Virus record (IMG/VR): IMGVR_UViG_3300042914_004346
Span: 1 to 32,962 of that record
Direction: 5' to 3' (one strand)
DNA length: 32,962 bases
Source of the DNA: a virus
In this document: piece by piece, positions 19,683 through 26,300 of the stretch
Layout: each line of letters starts with the position of its first letter
Numbering within the stretch: the stretch's first letter is position 1
Notes under the pieces: model-generated
What the model was told of the DNA's origin: nothing
Seen by the model: the letters and a program-made list of their open reading frames with translations, nothing else
The model's database searches: none
Program-made: the position numbers and the translations under genes

Positions 19683-20246
19683 ATGAGCAGCAACCGCTGG
19701 TGGCCCTGGCATCGCTTGGCCGAGCCTTACACCTACTCGGCCATCAGCGGTGAGCCGACGTGCAACTGCACCCCGCCCGAGCTGATCGAGGTGGCTGACG
19801 CGGACGCTTACATGGCTGCCACGCTGAAGGCCGCTGCCTGGGCTGCACTGACCAGCACGCAGAAAGGGCAGGCGCTCAAGTCTGCCCAAGATGCGCTTCG
19901 TACGTTGCGCTGGTGTACGGATGAAGAAACATGCTGCGGCAAGGATCTGGAGCCAAGTTATACGGCTGCCGCTTCTGAGCTGGCATTGGTGTTATTTGAT
20001 AACAGCACAGCAGTTCTTGGCGCTGCAAACCAACTTCCCACTCCAGTAGTCAGGCGTCAAAAGTTTGCTGTATTTGAGGAAGAGTTTTTTGATCCAAGCG
20101 CAATAGCAATGCAAGTATTGCCACGGGACAAGCGCGTTGGCAGTCATTCTCCTACCGTGCTGCGACTTTATCCGTGGCTGCTGGACTTAATTGGCTGCTG
20201 GGTTAGCCACAAAAACGATACCACAATTCCGCTGTTCCGAGGATAA
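19683..20246 (+). CDS. Head-tail connector, adaptor type
   Basis: A 187-residue protein. After a short N-terminus with CNCTPPE, the block ADADAYMAATLKAAAWAALT, then TQKGQALKSAQDALRTLRW, is the helical pattern of DnaT-like/adaptor connector proteins that dock under the portal. A beta-rich C-terminus ends LIGCWVSHKNDTTIPLFRG. It lies 5 nt after the preceding gene and directly abuts the next. Confidence 0.7.
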   Translation: MSSNRWWPWHRLAEPYTYSAISGEPTCNCTPPELIEVADADAYMAATLKAAAWAALTSTQKGQALKSAQDALRTLRWCTDEETCCGKDLEPSYTAAASELALVLFDNSTAVLGAANQLPTPVVRRQKFAVFEEEFFDPSAIAMQVLPRDKRVGSHSPTVLRLYPWLLDLIGCWVSHKNDTTIPLFRG

Positions 20247-20726
20247 ATGAACGCTTCTCAGGATGCGTGGGCAGGGCCATTGGCGAAGCGGATGATAACC
20301 CGTTATCGCACTAAGCTGCTTACCTATATTAAAACCACTTCTAGCGTTTACGACGAAACCACGGGCACAATAGCAAACAGCGAAACGACATATTCTGCTG
20401 CTGGCGCCGTAGTGCGCTCAGAAAAGATTGAGCGTGATGGCACATTGCAGGGGCATGAAATGGAAGCATGGATCGACCATGAAACGGTGCCATGGCCCAT
20501 CAGCTCCAACGATCTTCTGCAGTATCTAGGCCGGCGGTGGAGGGTGACAGATATTGAAAGCTACGGCAGCGGTGGTGGCGATAGCATCGTTTCTGTATAT
20601 ATTACAACTATCGACGGCAAAATCATTGCTACGGCTGACGGCAAAAGTTTTGTCGTGCAAGGCAATGGCTCTGAGCCATTTCCGTTTACTATGTATGCCA
20701 GCAAAATCATAGCGAGGGCGGAATAG
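20247..20726 (+). CDS. Head-tail stopper/closure protein
   Basis: A 159-residue beta-rich protein in the position of the head-closure protein. MITRYRTKLLTYIKTTSSVY resembles the usual start, and YLGRRWRVTDIESYGSG the conserved strand after the loop. It would seal the portal and adaptor and join the tail. The function is given by order and pattern. A GTG shares one base with its stop. Confidence 0.65.
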   Translation: MNASQDAWAGPLAKRMITRYRTKLLTYIKTTSSVYDETTGTIANSETTYSAAGAVVRSEKIERDGTLQGHEMEAWIDHETVPWPISSNDLLQYLGRRWRVTDIESYGSGGGDSIVSVYITTIDGKIIATADGKSFVVQGNGSEPFPFTMYASKIIARAE

Positions 20727-21304
20727 TGGTACGGAGACGCGCTAGGCGAGCTAGGGCAAGCAGTCTTCCTCCGAATAGCTTTCGCAACATGACGAAAGGT
20801 ATGCGCAAAGCCGCTGGCGAAGCGTTGCGCTCCGCAACCCGCGAAATTTTGTCTGACCTGTACGATTTGAGCCCTGCTTACAGCGGCGAATTTAGAACCA
20901 AATGGTACTCGCAAGTTGAAGGAAGAAGCAACAAAGTATTTATTGCTGTTGGCGTGCCGCGTTTCACTGACGATCAACTTAAGAAAGGTGCTCCGACTAT
21001 TTTAATTGGCAACACGTCGCCCTATGCGCAGGAGGCGATGGACTTAATTCCTGGCAAATTTAGAAGTCAAAAAGAAGATCCAATAAAAGAACCTGTTGCA
21101 ATTGGCCGGAGGACAGGCAAGAAGCGGGGCCATGTGAAAGATTTGCCGCTGAGCGAAATTGAAAAAATTATTGCTAGAGGCAAAAAGCCAGCCTATTCAA
21201 CCGCCGAGCTGGACTGGTACGATACTTACATGAATGGCGGCGGCTTCTCGGAGGCATTTCGTCAAGGCGCTAAATCCGGCTTCATTCGCCTCGTGCAGCA
21301 ATGA
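20726..21304 (+). CDS. Tail completion protein (HK97 gp10-like)
   Basis: A 192-residue basic protein starting at GTG 20726 (TAGTG overlap). The block LSDLYDLSPAYSGEFRTKWY carries the SP-(x)-SG-F/L-R---W signature of gp10-like tail completion proteins, here with TP-D-TG-L changed to SPAYSGEF. The very basic N-terminus (MVRRRARRARASS) is unusual. It overlaps the next gene by 4 nt. Confidence 0.7.
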   Translation: MVRRRARRARASSLPPNSFRNMTKGMRKAAGEALRSATREILSDLYDLSPAYSGEFRTKWYSQVEGRSNKVFIAVGVPRFTDDQLKKGAPTILIGNTSPYAQEAMDLIPGKFRSQKEDPIKEPVAIGRRTGKKRGHVKDLPLSEIEKIIARGKKPAYSTAELDWYDTYMNGGGFSEAFRQGAKSGFIRLVQQ

Positions 21305-21774
21305 CTACCCCCTGGCCCGTAATGGAACTACAAAAAATTCGCGGCGTTTACGAGCGCATTGTAATCGACGCTGCCAGCCCTGTACCTGTTTACGCTGAAA
21401 ATCAATCAGCGATTGATTTTGATGCAATAGACGAATACTGTCTTGTGCGCGTCAACTTTGGCCTAGTACAATCACCCGTGATCGGCGCTCGGGCGCAATG
21501 GCGTATTCGCGGTTCATTGGTGTGCGAAATCTTCACGCGAAAAAACATAGGCCCCGGTCGCGGCCTGCAGATTGCTGGCCCCATTATCGAAGGGCTGTCG
21601 GCATTGAACGGCCCGGTCCCGCCGGATGACCAGGAGATCATCGCCCGAGTCGGCCCTGTGACCGGCCCCACGCAGGCGCAACTGCAGGACCGGGCTCATC
21701 ACTTCACGCGCTTCTCGATGCCCTTCATGGCCCGCTGCCAGCCAGTTGCAGCAGATCCTCCGGAGGTGCCTTAG
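21301..21774 (+). CDS. Tail terminator protein
   Basis: A 157-residue protein. Residues 8-50 (MELQKIRGVYERIVIDAASP; YAENQSAIDFDAIDEYCLVR) and the RGSLVCEIFTRKNIGPGRGL strand-and-turn fit the DUF4128-like tail terminator family that caps the tube. It occupies the standard place between completion protein and tail tube. No promoter is seen upstream; it overlaps the previous gene by 4 nt. Confidence 0.65.
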   Translation: MTTPWPVMELQKIRGVYERIVIDAASPVPVYAENQSAIDFDAIDEYCLVRVNFGLVQSPVIGARAQWRIRGSLVCEIFTRKNIGPGRGLQIAGPIIEGLSALNGPVPPDDQEIIARVGPVTGPTQAQLQDRAHHFTRFSMPFMARCQPVAADPPEVP

Positions 21775-21796
21775 ACTGCGGACTGAAGCCCTATTC

Positions 21797-21811
21797 CCGG
21801 CCAGGAGCCGG
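21797..21811 (+). promoter_or_regulatory. Leader hairpin family 1, copy 3
   Basis: CCGGC, loop CAGGA, GCCGG, then ATGCTCCG and the ATG at 21820. The stem and the 8-nt distance to the start match copies 1 and 2 more than 13 kb away in front of unrelated genes. Confidence 0.55.
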
Positions 21812-21819
21812 ATGCTCCG

Positions 21820-22674
21820 ATGCCCGTTGCACAATGCGGCCAAACCACGGTCCTTACGGGCCAAGATGGCATGATCACCATGAAGCCCCCCGGCACGACT
21901 GCGTGCCTGCTGGATTTCACTGACTTTCCAAAGCCCGTTTCCCCTGCCACTGTCTCCCTTCTCAAGATTCCCGGCAATCTCGATTTTCGAGTTGGCGATC
22001 CTGTTGTTTTTACTGAAAAAGGCACTGCCAATCTTGATGGGGAGCTGACTGAAGGCACCGTTTACTACATTGCTTCCAAGCCAACTGCTGAAACTGTTAC
22101 CATCTCGGCCACGCTTGGAGGCGCGGGGCTTGCGTTTGACGGCGATGGCGGCGTCAGCAATGGCGCTACTCCCCCCGTCTACTCGGACACTCCCGGCGCC
22201 GGCAATCACATCGAAATGAGCTACGCCAGCGCATTTGCTATGTGCGAAGTGCCAAGCGTAACGCTTACCATCACTCGCGGCGAAGTTGATCGTACTTCTA
22301 TCCCTTGCAAGCCTGGTGCTATTGCAGGCGGTCCCAAGCTGGCTCGCTTCCGGCAGTATCAGGCTGGTTTTGCTGACGGCAACGGCACGCTGACCCTGCG
22401 ACTTCTTCCCGATCTAACCTCGTTCAACAACCGGATCATTCAAGGTTCGCTGTTCAACGATCAGAGCGGCTGCATTCTGAAGGCATACTTCAATGCTGTT
22501 GCTGTTTCCGGCGGCAGCGGCGCGGTAGACGATACTAAGTCGCTCTATAGCGAAGTGCCTATTATTTTGCTTGGCTTTGATACTGGCATCTCCCAAGAGG
22601 ATACCCCGACAGAGGTTGCCGTCAACTTCCGGGTTTCCGATACCCCGACTAAGCTGCTCGGATTGACCTTCTGA
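21820..22674 (+). CDS. Major tail tube protein
   Basis: A 284-residue protein starting at ATG 21820, right after the family 1 hairpin. Beta-rich throughout. LKIPGNLDFRVGDPVVFTEK, followed by TVYYIASKPTAETVTIS, looks like a small inserted beta domain, while VPSVTLTITRGEVDRTSIPC and VAVNFRVSDTPTKLLGLTF match the tube core. It polymerises into the tail tube. Its own leader and a terminator right after it fit a highly expressed gene. Confidence 0.8.
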   Translation: MPVAQCGQTTVLTGQDGMITMKPPGTTACLLDFTDFPKPVSPATVSLLKIPGNLDFRVGDPVVFTEKGTANLDGELTEGTVYYIASKPTAETVTISATLGGAGLAFDGDGGVSNGATPPVYSDTPGAGNHIEMSYASAFAMCEVPSVTLTITRGEVDRTSIPCKPGAIAGGPKLARFRQYQAGFADGNGTLTLRLLPDLTSFNNRIIQGSLFNDQSGCILKAYFNAVAVSGGSGAVDDTKSLYSEVPIILLGFDTGISQEDTPTEVAVNFRVSDTPTKLLGLTF

Positions 22675-22695
22675 CCATTGACGGGCGATCATACG

Positions 22696-22718
22696 GCGGG
22701 GCTTTGGCCCCGCTTTTT
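22696..22718 (+). terminator. Rho-independent terminator after tail tube gene
   Basis: GCGGGGC, loop TTTG, GCCCCGC and five T. It lies 22 nt after the tail tube stop and would limit read-through into the tail chaperone. Confidence 0.85.
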
Positions 22719-22742
22719 CATGCGCTGCGAAAGTGCTATGAT
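22715..22742 (+). promoter_or_regulatory. Promoter following terminator
   Basis: TTTTCA (22715-22720), 16 bp, TATGAT (22737-22742), 23 nt before the chaperone start. It parallels the 19395-19422 arrangement, so the two late promoters are probably homologous modules. Confidence 0.4.
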
Positions 22743-22765
22743 CTGACCGTTGCACTCAACCTCTC

Positions 22766-23131
22766 ATGGCCATCAAGAACGTCAAGGAACTGCTCAAGAA
22801 GACTCGGCAGCGCCGCAAGGCTGAGATTACGCTCAGCACTGGCGATGCGTTTGAGATGTACTTTATTCCTCTTACTGAGGCTGAAGACGAAAAGCTCCGC
22901 GAAGCTGTAGAAAGCGACAATCGCTCTAACGCTCTTGGCTATCGACTGGTTATTGCTAAGGCAGAATACGAGGACGGTAGCAAAATGTTCAGCTATCCCG
23001 CCGACCTCCCCGAACTGCGCAACGAGTACGCCAAGATCGATGTGCAAAAGATGATGATCGCCCTTTACGACAACGGAGGCGTGCTGGCAGGCCAAGATTC
23101 CAAAAGCGATAAAGGAGGCGATCAAAAGTGA
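22766..23131 (+). CDS. Tail assembly chaperone, first frame (G-like)
   Basis: A 121-residue protein in the place of lambda gpG between tube and tape measure. The N-terminus MAIKNVKELLKKTRQRRKAE and PLTEAEDEKLREAVESDN are typical of the family, with a charged C-terminus GGDQK. A second open frame overlaps its end (23058-23309) in the +1/-2 frame, so a longer G-T-like fusion is likely made by frameshifting. It keeps the tape measure soluble during tail assembly. Confidence 0.75.
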   Translation: MAIKNVKELLKKTRQRRKAEITLSTGDAFEMYFIPLTEAEDEKLREAVESDNRSNALGYRLVIAKAEYEDGSKMFSYPADLPELRNEYAKIDVQKMMIALYDNGGVLAGQDSKSDKGGDQK

Positions 23132-23309
23132 TCCGGCCCTGATGCTTCGATTGGCATTGTGTAAAGAGCTGGGAATGACCCCTTCCCAGCTCAGGCGCAA
23201 TGCTACAAAAGACGACATCATCATGCTTGCGGCGTATTTTGACATTTTGGCTGATGATATGCCCAGGCCAGAAGCTGCACCTCCTGCCCGCCGATCCAGA
23301 AGGCGCTAA
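23058..23309 (+). CDS. Tail assembly chaperone, frameshift extension (T-like)
   Basis: This frame has no stop from 23058 to TAA at 23307. After the overlap it reads SDPALMLRLALCKELGMTPS, then QLRRNATKDDIIMLAAYFDI, the pattern of chaperone C-terminal parts. There is no start codon with a ribosome site at a useful distance (ATG 23142 is 23 nt after the AGGAGG at 23113-23118; GTG 23128 is out of frame). Access by +1 or -2 frameshifting is most likely, at CAA-AAG before the zero-frame TGA (23129), with the AGGAGG as stimulator. Confidence 0.65.
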   Translation, partial: SPFTTTEACWQAKIPKAIKEAIKSDPALMLRLALCKELGMTPSQLRRNATKDDIIMLAAYFDILADDMPRPEAAPPARRSRRR

Positions 23310-23336
23310 GGTAGGGGGCACGCGCTGGGGCAGGGA

Positions 23337-26300
23337 GTGGCTGACTACGAAGGCAGGATACGCTTAACGGCAGATACGTCGCAAGCCGATAGAAGCGTTG
23401 ATGCTTTTGTCAGAAAGATGGAGCGGCTGGGCGATGTTGGTATTGCCGTAAGAGTAGCCGGAGCACAGCAAGCGCAAAAAAGTTTAGCGCAACTTCAAAA
23501 AAGCATTGGCGACTTAAATAAAACTCCGCTAAATATACTTACAGGAATTGGAGCGGGCAGCAGCGCAAGGCAAGATCAATTCCGCACGCTAAGTCAAGGG
23601 GCAAAAGATTTTTTTAATGCTGTCGCATCGGGCACTAAATCTCTTGCAAGCACAACCGCTGGCTTAAGGCAGCAAGCAGCAGCTTTTCGTGACCTTGCTG
23701 ATAATATCAATTTTACGGATCAGTCTCAAAAAAGATTTTTTCGCAATTTTACGCAAGGCGCCGAAATTGCCAGAACAAAAAGCGCAGGAGCAGGCATTGA
23801 ACAGCTTCGCGCTTTGCAAGATTTGTACCAACGCGGCACGACAGGGCTCAAGCAGGACATAAATCCCAAGACTGGCGGCCTCAATCAACTTTTGAGTCTT
23901 GGCAAGGATTTGCCTCGCACGAAAGCGGCACTGTCCGAATACAGGTCGGAACTGGAAAGAGTCTATGATCTTGTGGAGACTAGGAGCCCTTCCGGCGGAA
24001 TTATTGCAGTCGAGCTGAGAAACGTTGAGAAGGAATTGCTCAAGATTGAGCAAGATAGAATTGAGGCCAACAATCAAATCAATGGCATAGCAAAAGCAAG
24101 CTATGCTTTAACAAGAAACCAATTATTTTTAGAAGAAGAAAATCTAGCAACGATTGAAAGACAGGTTGACGCAAGGCGGAAAGCGCAGCAGGCTGCGAAT
24201 GATCTTTACAGCAGAAGCAAAGCTCTTTCGCGGGATTTTGGCGTTGATCCCACTCGCGCTCTTCGCCCTGCCGGCGTAAGCGATGAGCAAGTAGCTCTTC
24301 GCAATTTAATTTCTACTCAAAGCAGGCTTAATGCCATTGAGGAAGAAAATCTTGCCGCTGTAGAGAGGCGCATTGGCGCTAGGCAGCAAGAGCTTGCTGT
24401 TGCCAATGAGCTTGTAAAAGCTCAGCGCCAGCAAGCAGTAGACATTTACAATCGAGATAGAGCGCTATCTAGGGAGTTTGGGGTCAATCCGGCAATGGCT
24501 CTTCGCCCTGCCGGCGTAAGCGATGAGCAAGTAGCGAAACGCAACTTGATTGTCGATCGCACGACTGCTGCGGCAGAGGCTTCTGTATTCAATGTGGTTA
24601 GCAAGGTAGCGCAGGAGATTGAAAACGACTTGCCAGTGCTGAAATCGATTGAAAGGCATCGCAGAAAGACTGAGGCGGCAAGCGAAAGGGAGGCGCTCTC
24701 GGAGGCGAAAAACGCTAATCAGGCTAGCGCACGCAGCAGAAGCGCAGAGCTTCGTCGCACCGGGGGGCTCTCGTTTGATGAGCGCCTTGCCAGGATCAGG
24801 CCTGACCTTGCGCCAGGCGCTGCCAAGCCCGCCCCCGGCTTCTTCCGTGGTGATGCTCGCAAGGCCATCGGGGAGGGACTCATCGGCGGCGCATTCCCGC
24901 TGCTGTTCGGGCAGGGCGCAGGGGCCTCTGTCGGCGGCCTGGCGGGCGGCCTGGCGGGCGGCGCGATCGGTGGATCGTTTGGTTTCGGCCTTTCCCTTGC
25001 CGGCACTGCAGTAGGTACAGCGGTTGATACGACGGCACAAAATCTCAAAGATCTTGCGGCATCGCTTAAGAGCCCCAACGATGCCATCGCGGCGCTGGAA
25101 ACAAGCGGCTTCCGTGTTAGCAACAGCTTAAAGTTTCAAGTTGAACAACTGCAGGCTGTTGGTCGCGGCTATGACGCGCAGACGCTTGTACTGCAAGAGG
25201 TGCAGCGCCGTCTTGGCCCTGGCTCTATTACGGAATTACGCGAACTTGATGTAGCGCAAAAGCGCCTGCAGGAATCCTGGGCCGCCATTGGCGCTGAGAT
25301 ACAAACACGGCTGCTGCCTGTCTTGCAAGGCTTTGTTGAGTTTCTTGGCGGCGCAGCTGGCGATATTGGCGGCTTTGCAAGTCAGAGCAGACTAGAAAGG
25401 CTTGATCCTGAAACCTTCGGCAGATTGCGAGATCAAGCAATCAAGGAGACCTCAGGCCCACTTGGCATGTTTGGCGACAAAAAAGCCTATGATGCCAGGC
25501 TCAACGAACTTGCCAGACAGGAGCTTTCTGGGCGCTTCCAAAATGAACGCGCCCAAGTGCCGCGTTCTCCGCAAGAAGCATTCGCAGACGAAACAACTCG
25601 TATCCAAGAATCGCGCAGAATTGCAGATCAAATCCAGTCCGCATACCGTGAAGCGTTCCAACTGCAACGACAAGCGCATGACATGCAACGCGAAGGCGCT
25701 GATATTAACAGGGAGATTGCAGATTACTCCTACAGGAAGCAGCGCGAGATATTCGACTTGCGGCAACAGGTTGCCGAAAAAGAAATTGAGAACAATCGTG
25801 CAGCAGCGCAAAACAGTATTGAGCGCGGCGATCTAGGCGCACGCCAAACATTCGCGGCGGCGGTTGGCTTTGAGCAGCAATTACTGAGCAATGTCCGCGA
25901 GGTAGTGCGGAGCCGCAAGGAAGGCGAAGCGGATATTGAGCAGTCGCGCAGAAAACTTGAGCTTACAATGTCAAGGCTTAGCCGTGACGTTGAAGACTAC
26001 AAGCGCACCAATGCACGCGAGATAGAAGATATTGAGCGTCGCAAATTGTCCTATGTGCGTTCGGTCGAAGATTACAAAATGCGCGTTGCAGATTATGTGC
26101 GCGATAGGGCCAGAGAGTCTGCTGATCTGATGCAACAGGCGATGGCGCAGGGCGAGGTTGGCGGTGCTGGTGGAATGGGCGGCCAGGTCGCTGGCTACGC
26201 TCCCGTGTCGCCACTTCGCCGCATTTCGTATTTGTCCGAGATTGACAGAGCGGCAAAAGAAGCAAATATAGATCCGCGTCTATTTGCTGGCCTTGTTCAG

